From the NCBI RefSeq assembly GCF_002797355.1, contig NZ_KZ454940.1:558001-622000 (forward strand): 64,000 bases of DNA, read 5' to 3'. Shown here piece after piece: positions 18,798-29,024 of the stretch; within the stretch, counting starts at the first letter, position 1; every line of letters begins with the position of its first letter. Both the position numbers and the translations under genes were made by a program. This stretch comes from Bacillus xiapuensis. Its GTDB lineage: Bacteria; Bacillota; Bacilli; Bacillales; Domibacillaceae. The notes beneath the pieces are model-generated. The model saw only the letters and a program-made list of their open reading frames with translations, searched no databases and was not told where the DNA came from.

Positions 18798-19521
18798 CAA
18801 ATATGTGACTTACAACCTGAAAGAGCTGCTTAAAAAAGGGTATCTGGTCATTGGTTTGTTGGGTGCTTGTATACCTGCAATCATTGTGACTTACTTTATC
18901 CTTCATAATTCCACGCCCTTTAACATCAAATATGTATCAAATTTTTATTGTATGCTGGGTATGCTGGCAGCCGTCCTATTGCCGCTTTACTTTATCACGC
19001 TTTACTTTATCAATAGAGACTACTCGACTAAAACGATTTCTCTGATCAATAACTCAGTGCAAAATAGAAGAAACTATTGTTTCGCGAATGGCATCATCGC
19101 TCTTTCGGTGAGCTTACTTTTTACAATGACAGGCATCGTATTGCTTCTGGTTGCGAAAACACTTGAGGTTCCTGGTGACTTAAAGCTCTCTTTCTTGGCT
19201 GGATTTTCTGTGAATGTCTTTCTTCTGGTGATGACCTATTTCTTACTTGGGTACATTCTATTCTTATATGGCGTTCGCAGCGGTGCTGTTTATGGGATCT
19301 TAACCGCCTTGTTGCTGTTTTTCCCAAACATGTTATTTAATATCCAGAAGACGATCCATAACGAGTTTCTTTTAGAGTTGATTGAAAACTTTCCTGGGTA
19401 TTACTATCCAGTAATGGTCGGTTCAAACCCCCTCTCTCCTTTACAATATTCTATTGGCTGCCTTGCACTAATCGTTTTGTTTGTAGTTGTCCTTAAAAAA
19501 AGCGAAAAAATCGAAGTATAG
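18781..19521 (+). CDS. ABC-2 type permease subunit
   Basis: 246 residues with six predicted TM segments and no ATPase motifs, the membrane partner of the preceding BcrA-type ATPase. The ATG at 18781 lies seven bases after GAGGTG; a GTG at 18772 is in frame but less well placed. The C-terminal tail is basic. It resembles permeases annotated as lantibiotic/bacitracin ABC transporter subunits. It ends the operon; downstream is an unusual inverted/direct repeat rather than a simple terminator. Confidence 0.85.
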   Translation: MTLSISKYVTYNLKELLKKGYLVIGLLGACIPAIIVTYFILHNSTPFNIKYVSNFYCMLGMLAAVLLPLYFITLYFINRDYSTKTISLINNSVQNRRNYCFANGIIALSVSLLFTMTGIVLLLVAKTLEVPGDLKLSFLAGFSVNVFLLVMTYFLLGYILFLYGVRSGAVYGILTALLLFFPNMLFNIQKTIHNEFLLELIENFPGYYYPVMVGSNPLSPLQYSIGCLALIVLFVVVLKKSEKIEV

Positions 19522-19533
19522 AAATCGTTTACT

Positions 19534-19630
19534 TGTCCAGAGGAGGAAATCGAATCATCCATTACAAAAAAATTCTCCCATGATGATTCGATCATACTTC
19601 TCATCGTAGGATCGAATCATCAACTGGACA
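19534..19630 (+). other. Structured repeat with alternative pairings
   Basis: The 11-mer ATCGAATCATC occurs at 19549-19559 and 19611-19621, and its complement GATGATTCGAT at 19582-19592. The middle copy can pair with either outer copy. TGTCCAG (19534-19540) and CTGGACA (19624-19630) enclose the whole. An AGGAGG sits inside (19541-19546) without a usable start codon. Confidence 0.55.
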
Positions 19631-19639
19631 TTCGAGACA

Positions 19640-20061
19640 TGCGATTAGCGATGCCATAAAGGAAACCGACTTTTAAGGACGGCCCCTTCTTTCTTTTGTC
19701 TATTTCATTCCACATCATTTTTAACAGTCTTGCTAAATTCCAGTAATCCACCAATGCCGCTATGCTCAATGGGGGAATATGCTGCCAAACAGTCACGATC
19801 AGAGATACCCCTATTATCCCGCAGTTTGCTCCCGATAAAGAGCTAAAACTGTGGATTGAACTCGTTAGCTATGAAGATATGGCACGAAAACTGGATGTGA
19901 AAAGAAAGCGGACGGAGCGAGATCTATTAGCCGCTCATCAATAGCTAAGGTCTGTTTCGTTGCTTTACGCGGCCAAAGGCGGTCCGCAAGCACTCGAATG
20001 CCATTCTCTTCCTCAGCTTTCTCATAGGCTCGTTTTATACGCACTGGCAGCTTTTCTCTCC
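19640..20061. other. Intergenic region, no supported gene
   Basis: A short plus-strand ORF (ending KRKRTERDLLAAHQ at 19944) has no ribosome site or recognisable family. Nothing else definable. Confidence 0.4.
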
Positions 20062-21351
20062 CTACTCATACCTCACTTGATTTCTGCCTGCTCTTTTCGC
20101 ACGGTACAAAGCTTGGTCGGCTTGATTAAATAGCTCATCCACCTTGCCGAGGCTTCCATCCCATGTGGAACCCCCCACGCTGATCGTGACATGCGAAGTC
20201 ACCGGTGATACGAGATGCTCTATTTGCATCTCTTGCACTTTCTGCCGCAGCCGATTCGCTAGCAGCAGTGCTTCCTCTTTCCTTGTTGACGGAAGAATTA
20301 CGGCGAATTCTTCCCCGCCAATTCGGCAAGCGCTATCCTGAGCCCGCACATTCTTGTGCAGCGTTTGAGCGACGGTGATTAAACAGTCATCTCCCTTTTG
20401 GTGGCCATATGTGTCATTATATTGCTTGAAATAATCGACATCAATGAGGAGCAGCGAAAGCGGCAAGCCGGATTGAATAGCCTCTCTCTCCTCTATCCGC
20501 AATCGTTTCTGAAAGTAGCGGCGGTTATATATTTTCGTTAATTCATCCACATACACTTTGCTTTTTAACGCTTGTTTTTCTTCTTCCAGCCGCTGCAACT
20601 GCTGCTGATAATGGGTGATGTCGCGGGAAATGCAGATAATTTCTCCATCCTCCGCCGTCAATATATTTTGCGTTTTCGTTTCAAACCATATGTAATGGCC
20701 GTCTTTATGGCGAATCCGATAGCAAACCGTTTGAATCCCGCTTTCAAAGTGAATCCGCTGATGGACGGAGCGAATATGCGGGATATCCTCCGGATGAAAA
20801 AAATCATAAGCATTCCTGCCGATCATCTCTTCCGGCTCGTACCCAAGCAAGGTCGCACCTATCGGAGAAACATAGGTGTACACACCTTGCAGCGAATGAA
20901 GAGAAATGAAATCGGTCGAATGCTCAACAATCATCCTGTATCTCTGCTCATTCTTTTGCAGCTCGGCTTCCGCTGATTTTTGTTTTGTCACATCCGTAAA
21001 GGAAATAACCGCGCCCAAACATCCGCCGTCTTCCTGCTGCAAAGGAGTTGCCCGAAGAAGAAAGCGCCGGCTATCCATTTGAAAAGGGGGTGCGTATTCG
21101 TAAATATAGCTTGTCTTCTTGCCCCCCAGCACTTGAATGATGCCGTTTCTTGCTTCTTCATCACATAAACGAAGAAAATTATGCCCCGCGAAAGCTCCGG
21201 CCCGCATCGTCTCATCGGCTGAAAAGAATGTCATCCATGACCGATTCACATCGACAATATCGCCCTCTTTATCCAAAATCGCCGTTGCATCCACTAATGA
21301 ATTGAATAGAGCCCGGTACCAGACTCCTTGATGATATGTTTTTATAATCAT
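20062..21351 (-). CDS. PAS-PAS diguanylate cyclase
   Basis: 429 residues, cytosolic by sequence. Two PAS domains (about 10-120 and 135-250; the second has the PAC tail GEIICISRDIT), a short coiled coil, then a GGDEF domain (260-429) with active-site GGEEF. An RxxD product-inhibition site (RAQD) lies five residues before it, so the enzyme should be active and feedback-inhibited. It makes cyclic di-GMP from two GTP. AAAGGGTGA abuts the ATG. Both neighbours are unrelated, so it appears monocistronic. Confidence 0.93.
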   Translation of the reverse strand: MIIKTYHQGVWYRALFNSLVDATAILDKEGDIVDVNRSWMTFFSADETMRAGAFAGHNFLRLCDEEARNGIIQVLGGKKTSYIYEYAPPFQMDSRRFLLRATPLQQEDGGCLGAVISFTDVTKQKSAEAELQKNEQRYRMIVEHSTDFISLHSLQGVYTYVSPIGATLLGYEPEEMIGRNAYDFFHPEDIPHIRSVHQRIHFESGIQTVCYRIRHKDGHYIWFETKTQNILTAEDGEIICISRDITHYQQQLQRLEEEKQALKSKVYVDELTKIYNRRYFQKRLRIEEREAIQSGLPLSLLLIDVDYFKQYNDTYGHQKGDDCLITVAQTLHKNVRAQDSACRIGGEEFAVILPSTRKEEALLLANRLRQKVQEMQIEHLVSPVTSHVTISVGGSTWDGSLGKVDELFNQADQALYRAKRAGRNQVRYE

Positions 21352-21710
21352 TCACCCTTTTAGGTATTTTTACCCGAAACTTTTGAACTAAACACCGATG
21401 AGCTGATTGGTTCAAATACAGCGGGGATTCCTAACCTCCCCCCGCTCTTGCAAAGAAGAACAAAAGCTGCCATCATAGCGCTTGTCGTGCAGACCCTAAC
21501 GAAACTGAGAAGAGGCTGAACGGATGGACTGCTAACGCCACTCCATCCGTCACGGCAAACATCGCCAGCCTGAGAACCGGGATTGGCCGCAAGCATTCCC
21601 GCATTGCGCTTCTCTTTTGCATCCCGTTATTATATATCATGATCAAAAAAGGGGAGCATAGCAATTTGAATTGTTTTCCTATACAATTTAAATTAAATAA
21701 GTAAGATTGT
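21352..21710. other. Intergenic region with a dispersed-repeat copy
   Basis: No gene. About 21420-21490 on the minus strand resembles the TTTGTTCTTCTTTTC...AGCGG...CCGCT repeat found elsewhere in the window. Confidence 0.5.
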
Positions 21711-21722
21711 GTGGTGAGTCGA

Positions 21723-22421
21723 TTGTTTAAATTGCTGTTGATTGAGGATGATGCCAGTTTATTTCATGAAATCAAGGAAAGGCTGCAGCAATGGTCTTAT
21801 GAAGTGTACGGCATCAAAGATTTTGGCCAAGTCATTCAAGAGTTTGCGGCTATTGCGCCGGATTTAGTTATTATTGATATTCAATTACCGAAATTTGATG
21901 GCTTCCATTGGTGCCGTTTAATTCGTTCTTATTCCAACGTCCCGATTATCTTTCTATCCTCACGCGATCATCCAACCGATATGGTGATGTCGATGCAGCT
22001 GGGTGCCGACGATTTTGTCCAAAAACCCTTTCATTTTGATGTCTTAATCGCCAAGATTCAAGCGCTTCTTCGGCGTACATATGATTATAATGCGGAGCTG
22101 GCTGAGTTAAAAACGTGGTCCGGAGCGACTGTGGATTTTGACCGGAACACCGTTGCCAACGACGCGGGCACGGTTGAACTGACCAAAAACGAAATTCTGA
22201 TATTAAAAAAACTGATCGAACACAAAAATAAAATAATCAGCCGCGATGAATTGATCAAAAGCCTGTGGGACGATCAGCGTTTTGTCAGCGACAATACGCT
22301 CACCGTCAACGTCAACCGCCTGAGAAAGAAGCTGGATGAGCTGGGGCTGGGATGCTTGATCAAAACCAAAACAGGACAAGGCTATGTCGCCGTGGAAGAG
22401 GATGTCCAGCATGATCCGTAA
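21723..22421 (+). CDS. bceR: Bacitracin-type response regulator BceR
   Basis: 232 residues starting MFKLLLIEDD, nearly line-for-line with B. subtilis BceR: QLPKFDGFHWCRLIRS, FLSSRDHPTDMVMSMQLGADDF, KPFHFDVLIAKIQAL and a winged-helix output with SDNTLTVNVNRLRKKLD. The TTG at 21723 is chosen because this is the family N-terminus and GGTGAG lies five bases upstream; GTG codons at 21711/21714 are in frame. The response regulator activates the neighbouring ABC transporter when cell-wall peptide antibiotics are present. It overlaps bceS by 11 bases. Confidence 0.94.
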   Translation: MFKLLLIEDDASLFHEIKERLQQWSYEVYGIKDFGQVIQEFAAIAPDLVIIDIQLPKFDGFHWCRLIRSYSNVPIIFLSSRDHPTDMVMSMQLGADDFVQKPFHFDVLIAKIQALLRRTYDYNAELAELKTWSGATVDFDRNTVANDAGTVELTKNEILILKKLIEHKNKIISRDELIKSLWDDQRFVSDNTLTVNVNRLRKKLDELGLGCLIKTKTGQGYVAVEEDVQHDP

Positions 22422-23415
22422 CTACTTGATTGAAAGAAGGAGCTGGATCGCTTTATTTGTCTTCATCCAATTATTGACCCTTTTCATTACTTTGGTTGAT
22501 CCCTCCATTCCTTTCGCGTCTGTTCTGTACCTTACCTTTTTGTCGTCACTTGTGTTCTTATTTTTCCTATGGATCCGTTATCATAAAGAGACCCGATTCT
22601 ATAAAGAGTTGACTGAACGGAACGGCGACCTGGATGCCGCTATGCCTCCCGCTGCCGACAGTCCTTTAGAGCGGCTCATTTCCGAAAGCCTGTTGAGGCA
22701 AACCGAGCATTTGAAACGGAAGGCTACCGCTAACGAGCTGGCACTTGAGCAAGAAAAAGACGAGCTGCTGTCTTGGATTCACGAGGTCAAAACTCCGCTG
22801 ACAGCGATGTATTTAATGATGGACCGCCTGCAGGATGAAGCGTTAAAGGCTGATTTAATCCGACAGTGGCTGCGCATTCACCTGCTGCTTGATCAGCAGC
22901 TGCACCAAAAGCGCATCCTTTTTATGACAAATGATCTGTATATTGAACAGACCGATTTGGAAAGCCTCCTTTTTGGAGAAATTAAAAGCTTGCAGCCCTG
23001 GTGCATCCAAAAGAGAATCGGATTCGATATCGACCTGCAGTCAACGACCGTGCTGAGCGACGCTAAGTGGCTGGCCTTCATTATCCGCCAGCTGCTGACA
23101 AACGCCGTGAAATATAGCGAAGCGTCAGATATTAGCATCAAAAGCAACCAGCAGCACGGCCAAACGGTGCTGATGATCCAAGACAGCGGCCGCGGCATTG
23201 ATCCGAAAGACCTGCCGCGCATCTTTGAAAAAGGCTTTACCTCCACCACTCGGCATGATGACAGCGCCGCCACCGGCATGGGACTCTACCTAACAAAAAA
23301 AGCCGCTCAGCCGCTGCATATCCGGATTGAAGTGCAATCTGAACTGGGAAAAGGCACGACCTTCACACTCATCTTTCCGAAACAGAATGACTTTGTGGAA
23401 CTCACAAGCATGTGA
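22411..23415 (+). CDS. bceS: Intramembrane-sensing histidine kinase BceS
   Basis: 334 residues, the same length as B. subtilis BceS. Two TM segments lie in the first 60 residues with almost no extracellular loop, the intramembrane-sensing layout; such kinases detect antibiotic through the flux of the BceAB transporter. Dimerisation/phosphotransfer motif WIHEVKTPLTAMYLM, ATP-binding QLLTNAVKYSE, DSGRGIDPKDLPRIFEKGFTS, GMGLYLTKKAA. The start MIRNYLIERRSW at 22411 matches the family; the earlier in-frame start at 22384 is rejected. The TGA stop lies within a 28-bp palindrome. Confidence 0.94.
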   Translation: MIRNYLIERRSWIALFVFIQLLTLFITLVDPSIPFASVLYLTFLSSLVFLFFLWIRYHKETRFYKELTERNGDLDAAMPPAADSPLERLISESLLRQTEHLKRKATANELALEQEKDELLSWIHEVKTPLTAMYLMMDRLQDEALKADLIRQWLRIHLLLDQQLHQKRILFMTNDLYIEQTDLESLLFGEIKSLQPWCIQKRIGFDIDLQSTTVLSDAKWLAFIIRQLLTNAVKYSEASDISIKSNQQHGQTVLMIQDSGRGIDPKDLPRIFEKGFTSTTRHDDSAATGMGLYLTKKAAQPLHIRIEVQSELGKGTTFTLIFPKQNDFVELTSM

Positions 23416-23433
23416 CAAAAATGTCACATGCTT
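23406..23433 (+). promoter_or_regulatory. Palindrome: probable BceR operator and bceRS terminator
   Basis: Perfect 12-bp arms AAGCATGTGACA and TGTCACATGCTT around AAAA, then T-rich sequence (CTTTTCTTTTTTG). The TGACA-N4-TGTCA core has the form of BceR-type sites. It lies about 60 bases before a TATAAT (23480-23485) that lacks a good -35, as expected for an activated promoter in front of bceA. Confidence 0.65.
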
Positions 23434-23516
23434 TTCTTTTTTGTTAGGCCAATCGCAGGAAAAGCGTTGAAGAGCCTTTTATAATGAAGAAGAACTAATC
23501 AAAGGAGCGTGTAATT

Positions 23517-24278
23517 ATGACCATACTGCAAGCGACAAAACTTCATAAAAGCTATGGAAATAAATTCAATAAACAAGAAGTGTTGAAAGGCATTGATATG
23601 AGTGTCGAAGAAGGAGAATTCGTAGGGATTATGGGACCTTCGGGCTCCGGGAAAACAACCTTGCTGAATGTGCTTTCCTCCATCGACCAAGCAAGCAGCG
23701 GTACGATTATGATCGGCGGCAAAGAAATGACGAATATGAAGGAAAAGCAGCTAGCGGAGTTTCGCAAGCATCAGCTGGGCTTTATCTTTCAAGATTATAA
23801 CTTGCTCGATACGCTAACGGTTAAAGAAAACATTCTGCTTCCTTTATCGATCATGAAAACGCCTAAAAAAGAGGCGGAGCAAAGATTTCAAGCGCTCGCT
23901 GCGGATCTTGGAATTCTTGAGCTGAAAAACAAGTACCCTAGCGAAATTTCCGGAGGCCAAAAGCAGAGAACCTCGGCCGCGCGCGCCTTCATTCATCAGC
24001 CAAGCATTATTTTTGCGGATGAGCCGACAGGTGCACTCGATTCAAAATCCGCCTCCGATTTATTAAACAAGCTCAGCGAATTGAACCGAACACGCAAAGC
24101 GACCATTATTATGGTCACTCATGATCCGGTCGCTGCCAGCTTCTGCAGCCGGGTGGTTTTTATCAAAGACGGACAAATCTATACACAGCTGAATAAAGGG
24201 GACCAGAACCGGCAACTCTTCTTTAACGATGTTATGAAAACACAAGCTGTATTAGGCGGTGTGCAAAATGAGCACTAA
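23517..24278 (+). CDS. bceA: Bacitracin-type ABC transporter ATPase BceA
   Basis: 253 residues, MacB/LolD-type ATPase. Walker [14 protein letters not shown]-loop [21 protein letters not shown], signature [13 protein letters not shown], Walker [15 protein letters not shown], switch His in MVTHDP. CAAAGGAG precedes the ATG. It powers BceB and, with BceS, forms the sensing/resistance complex that frees lipid II-cycle intermediates from bacitracin-like peptides at the membrane. It overlaps bceB by 11 bases. An atypical promoter after the palindrome suggests inducible expression. Confidence 0.94.
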   Translation: MTILQATKLHKSYGNKFNKQEVLKGIDMSVEEGEFVGIMGPSGSGKTTLLNVLSSIDQASSGTIMIGGKEMTNMKEKQLAEFRKHQLGFIFQDYNLLDTLTVKENILLPLSIMKTPKKEAEQRFQALAADLGILELKNKYPSEISGGQKQRTSAARAFIHQPSIIFADEPTGALDSKSASDLLNKLSELNRTRKATIIMVTHDPVAASFCSRVVFIKDGQIYTQLNKGDQNRQLFFNDVMKTQAVLGGVQNEH

Positions 24279-26220
24279 TCAGCTGATTCTGCGCAATTTC
24301 AAAAAGAATATAAAGAATTATTACCTTTATATATTTGCACTCGTGTTTAGCGTGGCATTGTATTTCGCCTTTGTGACTTTGCAATACGACCCGGGCATGG
24401 AGGAAGCAAAATCGAGTATTAAAGGGGCTGCAGGTCTTAGAGCCGCTTCCGTTTTACTGATTGCCATCGTCTCGGTTTTCCTTTTATACGCAAACAAAAT
24501 TTTCATGAAGCGGCGCAGCAAGGAAATTGGATTATTCCAATTAATCGGCATGACGAAAACCCAAGTCTTCCGCATGCTGAGCCTGGAGAATCTCCTGCTT
24601 TATTTCAGTTCCTTATTTGTGGGAACCTTCTGCGGCTTTGCTTCGTCTAAATTAGTGATGATGGTGCTGTACCGATTGATGGGAATTAATAAGATCGCCG
24701 AGCTTTCTTTTTCACCGCAGGCTTTCGTCCAAACATTGATCGTATTTACAGCCATTTATCTTTTGATCCTGCTGACGAATTACTTATTTATTAAAAAGCA
24801 AACCATCCTGTCACTGTTTAAGGTTGTGTCGACAACAGAAGGCCGGGTGAAAAAGCTTTCTCTATTGGAAATGATGATTGGCATTGCCGGCATCGCTTTC
24901 ATTATTGCCGGCTACTACATCTCTTCCAAATTATTCAGCGGTGATTTCGTCTCCATGAAGAGTCTGGCTATGGCAATGATTTTGATTTTGGCATTGGTGA
25001 TCATCGGCACCTATCTTTTTTACAAAGGATCCGTCAGCTTTCTCGGTAATCTGGTCCGCAAGAAGAAAGACGGTCACTTAAACATCAATGAAGTGCTGTC
25101 TCTCTCTTCCATCATGTTTCGCATGAAGTCAAACTCCATGTTGCTGACGATTATCACGACCGTATCGGCACTGGCGATCGGCTTATTATCCTTAAGCTAT
25201 ATTTCCTTTTACTCAGCGGAAAAGTCAGGAAAGAACTATGTACCGAATGATTACTCGTTTACAAACGAAAAACAGGCAGCACAATTTACCCAGGAACTGG
25301 ATGATAACGGGATTTCTTATCATAAGCGCCGCGTTGAGAATATTGCCGTTCCCGTCAATATGTCGGGAATATCGGAAAATGGAAAACAGGATTTACCGAA
25401 AGAAATGCCCTCCCCAAAAGCCGCTGTTATTAGCGATCAGTCGGTCAATGGTGTGGATCTCTCGCCGAACGAAGCGATGTTCACCGGCTACAGCGATATA
25501 TTAAGAAAATTACTTCCACTGAAGGACAGCGGTCAAATCGGGCTGAAAACAAAAACAGGAAAAATCCTGACTCAGAAGTCTATCGGCATAAGTGATGAAT
25601 ATATCATTTCGTACCACTTCACCGGCGGAGGGGTTACATTGATTGTTGATGCAACTGTCTTTGAGCAGTTGAAGAAAGATTTCGATCCAGAGATTCAACC
25701 TCAAAAGGACACTATTATCTACACCGGTATTGACATCAAGAATGAAGCCGACAAGAAAAAAGCTCATAAGCTGTTTAAGCAAGTGCCATTTAGCGGAAAT
25801 GGAATAACTGAAGCTCAGTCTGACTATATACAAGGGCAAAAAAGCACGATGGGGCTTGCCATGTTTATCGTGGGCTTCTTAGGGCTTGCATTCCTCATAA
25901 CCTCCGGATGTATTCTTTACTTTAAACAAATGGATGAAAGTGAGGAGGAAAAAGCTAACTACACCATTTTGCGAAAAATCGGTTACACACAAGGCGATTT
26001 ACTAAAAGGGATTCAGTTAAAGCAGCTGTTTAATTTCGGCATTCCGCTGATCATTGGCTTAATTCACGGCTACTTCGCCGTTCAATCGGGCTGGTTCCTA
26101 TTCGGCTCTGAATTGTGGACACCTATGATGCTCGTCATGGTTATCTACACCGCACTTTACTCTATCTTTGCTGCACTGTCTGTCCTTTATTACAAAAAAG
26201 TGATTAAACAAGCGCTGTAA
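24268..26220 (+). CDS. bceB: Bacitracin-type ABC transporter permease BceB
   Basis: 650 residues, close to B. subtilis BceB length. Ten predicted TM segments with the characteristic ~200-residue extracellular domain between TM7 and TM8 (about residues 325-530), the antibiotic-specific part. The ATG at 24268 ([13 protein letters not shown]) is chosen over the upstream in-frame start at 24259 by family alignment. The N-terminus, [15 protein letters not shown] and [18 protein letters not shown] are FtsX-domain segments. The exact peptide specificity (bacitracin versus other lipid II binders) cannot be read. Confidence 0.93.
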   Translation: MSTNQLILRNFKKNIKNYYLYIFALVFSVALYFAFVTLQYDPGMEEAKSSIKGAAGLRAASVLLIAIVSVFLLYANKIFMKRRSKEIGLFQLIGMTKTQVFRMLSLENLLLYFSSLFVGTFCGFASSKLVMMVLYRLMGINKIAELSFSPQAFVQTLIVFTAIYLLILLTNYLFIKKQTILSLFKVVSTTEGRVKKLSLLEMMIGIAGIAFIIAGYYISSKLFSGDFVSMKSLAMAMILILALVIIGTYLFYKGSVSFLGNLVRKKKDGHLNINEVLSLSSIMFRMKSNSMLLTIITTVSALAIGLLSLSYISFYSAEKSGKNYVPNDYSFTNEKQAAQFTQELDDNGISYHKRRVENIAVPVNMSGISENGKQDLPKEMPSPKAAVISDQSVNGVDLSPNEAMFTGYSDILRKLLPLKDSGQIGLKTKTGKILTQKSIGISDEYIISYHFTGGGVTLIVDATVFEQLKKDFDPEIQPQKDTIIYTGIDIKNEADKKKAHKLFKQVPFSGNGITEAQSDYIQGQKSTMGLAMFIVGFLGLAFLITSGCILYFKQMDESEEEKANYTILRKIGYTQGDLLKGIQLKQLFNFGIPLIIGLIHGYFAVQSGWFLFGSELWTPMMLVMVIYTALYSIFAALSVLYYKKVIKQAL

Positions 26221-26231
26221 AGCGTTCAAGC

Positions 26232-26270
26232 AAGGGGCTGTCCAGAAGCTTACTGGACAGCCCCTTTCGT
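26232..26270 (+). terminator. Rho-independent terminator after bceB
   Basis: 14-bp perfect arms AAGGGGCTGTCCAG (26232-26245) and complement (26253-26266), then T-rich. Confidence 0.85.
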
Positions 26271-26335
26271 CTTTACAGCGCTTCTTTCCCTTTTAAAGGC
26301 TAAAAAAAGGATGGCTTTGGACACATTTAGGAACC

Positions 26336-26380
26336 AAGGGGTTTATCACCTAGCTGCAGCAGGTGATGAACCCCTTTTTA
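26336..26380 (+). terminator. Second hairpin before the Tat operon
   Basis: Arms 26336-26351 and 26361-26376 (AAGGGGTTTATCACCT; one mismatch) followed by T5. No gene lies between it and the bceB terminator, so it either duplicates that terminator or acts as an attenuator in the leader of the following operon. Confidence 0.65.
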
Positions 26381-26512
26381 TTAGGAAGGAGACTTTTTCA
26401 GCAACCTCCCTCTTTGCCGGGAATTTTTTCCGTTTTCTCCTGTTTACTCCCGATAAAAAGTGGTAAAGATGGAATAGCAAGATCACGATGTTGTCTGATA
26501 AGGAGGATGACC

Positions 26513-27280
26513 ATGGCGGAAAAAGAAGAAAAAAAGACGATGACAAGAAGACGCTTTATACGCAATTCCAGTTTGCTGGCAGGCGGTGCTGCTATTGGCG
26601 GGGGCTTGCTGGGAACACTCATTGGCGTCAATTTAGATGAGCAGGAACAAACAAAAACGGATCAGCAAACAGGCCATAATCAAACCGGCAACGGACAAGC
26701 AAATAACCGGGCTCTGATGTATTTCACAAACCGCGAAGATTTCGAGGTGCTGAGTGCCGCCACTGAACGGATTTTCCCGGAGGACGATTTAGGTCCGGGA
26801 GCGGTCGGGCTGGGCGTTCCCTACTTTATCGACCATCAATTGGCCGGAAACTATGGAAACAACACAAGAGAATACATGCGGGGTCCTTTTTTTCCGGGAG
26901 CGGAAACACAAGGATACCAGTCTCCATTAAAGCGCAATCAAATTTTCGACGAAGGCATCCGCAAAATGAAGGAATTAAGCCAAAAGAAATACAAAAAGAA
27001 CTTCCATGATTTAACGGGTGAGCAGCAGGATGAGATTCTTACTCAGTTCGAAGAAGGCAAAGTCAAAATGCGCGGTGTTACATCTTCAACCTTCTTCAGC
27101 TTGCTTCGCTCAGCGGTGCTGGAAGGCGCCTATGCTGATCCGCTATACGGAGGAAACGCCAATATGGCTGGCTGGAAAATGAAAGACTATCCAGGGCATC
27201 AGGCAAGCTACCTCGCCCAAATTGAGGCAAAGGACTTTAAAAAAATCGAACCGCAAAGCTTGCATGCATTTCATAAATAA
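26513..27280 (+). CDS. Gluconate 2-dehydrogenase subunit 3 family, Tat signal
   Basis: 255 residues, the small (gamma) subunit family of membrane-bound GMC dehydrogenases. The N-terminus has a twin-arginine signal (MTRRRFIRNSS then a glycine/alanine-rich hydrophobic core AGGAAIGGGLLGTLIG). The mature domain starts at YFTNREDFEVLSAATERIFPEDDLGPGA, typical of the family. AAGGAGG lies six bases before the ATG at 26513. The next gene, the flavin subunit, has no signal of its own, so this subunit probably carries it through Tat as a folded complex. Forms an operon with GMC subunit, tatA and tatC. Confidence 0.9.
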   Translation: MAEKEEKKTMTRRRFIRNSSLLAGGAAIGGGLLGTLIGVNLDEQEQTKTDQQTGHNQTGNGQANNRALMYFTNREDFEVLSAATERIFPEDDLGPGAVGLGVPYFIDHQLAGNYGNNTREYMRGPFFPGAETQGYQSPLKRNQIFDEGIRKMKELSQKKYKKNFHDLTGEQQDEILTQFEEGKVKMRGVTSSTFFSLLRSAVLEGAYADPLYGGNANMAGWKMKDYPGHQASYLAQIEAKDFKKIEPQSLHAFHK

Positions 27281-27294
27281 AGGGGAGGATATAT

Positions 27295-29007
27295 ATGGCA
27301 AAGACACTGCCTAAAGTAGATGCCGTCACGATTGGCGTTGGCTGGACAGGCGGCATTGTAGCCGCAGAGCTCGCCAAGCAAGGGCTGAAGGTCGTAGGGC
27401 TGGAACGCGGAAAAGACCGCTCAACCGAAGACTTTTTAATGATTCACGATGAATATCGCTACGGTATTCGATACGAATTAATGCAGGATGTATCCAAGGA
27501 AACGATCACCTTTCGCAATAAACCTTCTGAGCGCGCTTTGCCGATGAGAAATATGGGATCGTTTCTGCTCGGTGAAGGAGTCGGCGGTGCCGGCGTTCAC
27601 TGGAACGGCCAGAATTTCCGTTTTCTTCCCTATGATTTTGAAATTAAATCCATGACGGAAGAGAAATACGGAAAGAACAAGCTGGGCCCTGACTACTCGA
27701 TTCAGGACTGGGGCATTACATACGATGAGCTGGAACCCTATTTTGATAAATTTGAAAAAACCATCGGCGTCAGCGGAGAAGAAAATCCGCTTGGGGGCAA
27801 ACGCTCCAACCCTTATCCAACACCGCCGATGAAAGAGACAGTGATCACGAAGAAATATAAAGAGGCGGCGAAAAAGCTTAACCTGCATCCTTATCATATG
27901 CCGTCCGCAAACCTGAGCAAAAACTATAAAAACCCCGACGGCGAGCAAATCAACGCTTGTCAGTACTGCGGATTTTGCGAACGCTTCGGCTGTGAGTACG
28001 GGGCCAAAACGAGCCCGAACATCACCGTCATTCCAACAGCGAAGAAAACGGGAAATTACGAGCTGCGCCCCTATTCCAATGTCACCCGCATCCTGCATGA
28101 CGGCAAGAAAGCAACCGGCGTTTTATATGTGGACGTATTAACAGGCGAACAGTTCGTACAGCCGGCTGAAATGATTGCCTTAACGAGCTACGTAATGAAT
28201 AACAACAAGCTTCTGCTTACTTCCAAGCTCGGCAAGCCCTACAATCCGAAAGACGGAACCGGCATCATCGGCAAAAATTACTGCTATCAGATTCTTCCGG
28301 GAGCGGCAGGCTATTTTGAAAAAGAGCGCTTCAATACTTTCATGGGAGCCGGTGCTTTAGGGGCGACAGTAGATGACTATAACGGCGATAATTTTGATCA
28401 TTCAGACCTCAACTTTATTCATGGAGGCAGCTTATCGATCACGCAGACCGGCGCCCGTCCAATTCAAAACAATGCCGTACCGCCGGATACGCCGAGATGG
28501 GGCAAGGAGTTTAAACAGAAGTCGATCTACTACTTTACACGGACCTTAAACATTGTCGCGCAAGGAGCCTCCATGCCCTTTCGCTACAATTATTTAGATC
28601 TGGATCCGGCTTATAAGGATGCCTACGGTGAGCCGCTGCTACGAATGACCTATAACTTTACCGAGCAAGACAAGAATTTATACAAATATATCGCCGATAA
28701 AGCAACAGATATCATGAAAGAAATGGGGGCGGATAAGGTGGTGACCAATGAATCGGCCGAGAATTATAACATCGTACCTTACCAAACCACCCACAATACG
28801 GGAGGCGTCATCATGGGGGATGACCCTGCTTCATCAGCCGTTAATAACTATTCACAAATGTGGGATGCCGAAAACGTCTTTGTCATCGGCGCATCGGCAT
28901 TCCCTCATAATGGCGGCTACAATCCGACAGGAACCGTCGGCGCCTTAGCTTACCGGGCCGCTGAAGGCATGGCTAAATACAGCAAGCAAGGCGGCATTCT
29001 AGCATAA
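27295..29007 (+). CDS. GMC-family FAD dehydrogenase subunit
   Basis: 570 residues. FAD dinucleotide-binding motif [17 protein letters not shown] at the N-terminus, [16 protein letters not shown], and the C-terminal active-site/FAD region [27 protein letters not shown] four-cysteine cluster C-X2-C-X2-C-X4-C (Cys222, 225, 228, 233) recalls the iron-sulphur ligands of bacterial FAD glucose/sorbitol dehydrogenases. Likely oxidises a sugar or sugar acid (gluconate-type) outside the membrane. No signal peptide, so export would rely on the Tat signal of the preceding subunit. The cytochrome c subunit of classic three-subunit enzymes is absent here. AGGGGAGG lies before the ATG. Confidence 0.9.
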   Translation: MAKTLPKVDAVTIGVGWTGGIVAAELAKQGLKVVGLERGKDRSTEDFLMIHDEYRYGIRYELMQDVSKETITFRNKPSERALPMRNMGSFLLGEGVGGAGVHWNGQNFRFLPYDFEIKSMTEEKYGKNKLGPDYSIQDWGITYDELEPYFDKFEKTIGVSGEENPLGGKRSNPYPTPPMKETVITKKYKEAAKKLNLHPYHMPSANLSKNYKNPDGEQINACQYCGFCERFGCEYGAKTSPNITVIPTAKKTGNYELRPYSNVTRILHDGKKATGVLYVDVLTGEQFVQPAEMIALTSYVMNNNKLLLTSKLGKPYNPKDGTGIIGKNYCYQILPGAAGYFEKERFNTFMGAGALGATVDDYNGDNFDHSDLNFIHGGSLSITQTGARPIQNNAVPPDTPRWGKEFKQKSIYYFTRTLNIVAQGASMPFRYNYLDLDPAYKDAYGEPLLRMTYNFTEQDKNLYKYIADKATDIMKEMGADKVVTNESAENYNIVPYQTTHNTGGVIMGDDPASSAVNNYSQMWDAENVFVIGASAFPHNGGYNPTGTVGALAYRAAEGMAKYSKQGGILA

Positions 29008-29024
29008 AAAAAGGAGGGAGAAGT

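Noticed and set aside
27478-28098. 206-codon minus-strand ORF opposite the GMC gene
   Set aside because: Antisense shadow with no ribosome site.
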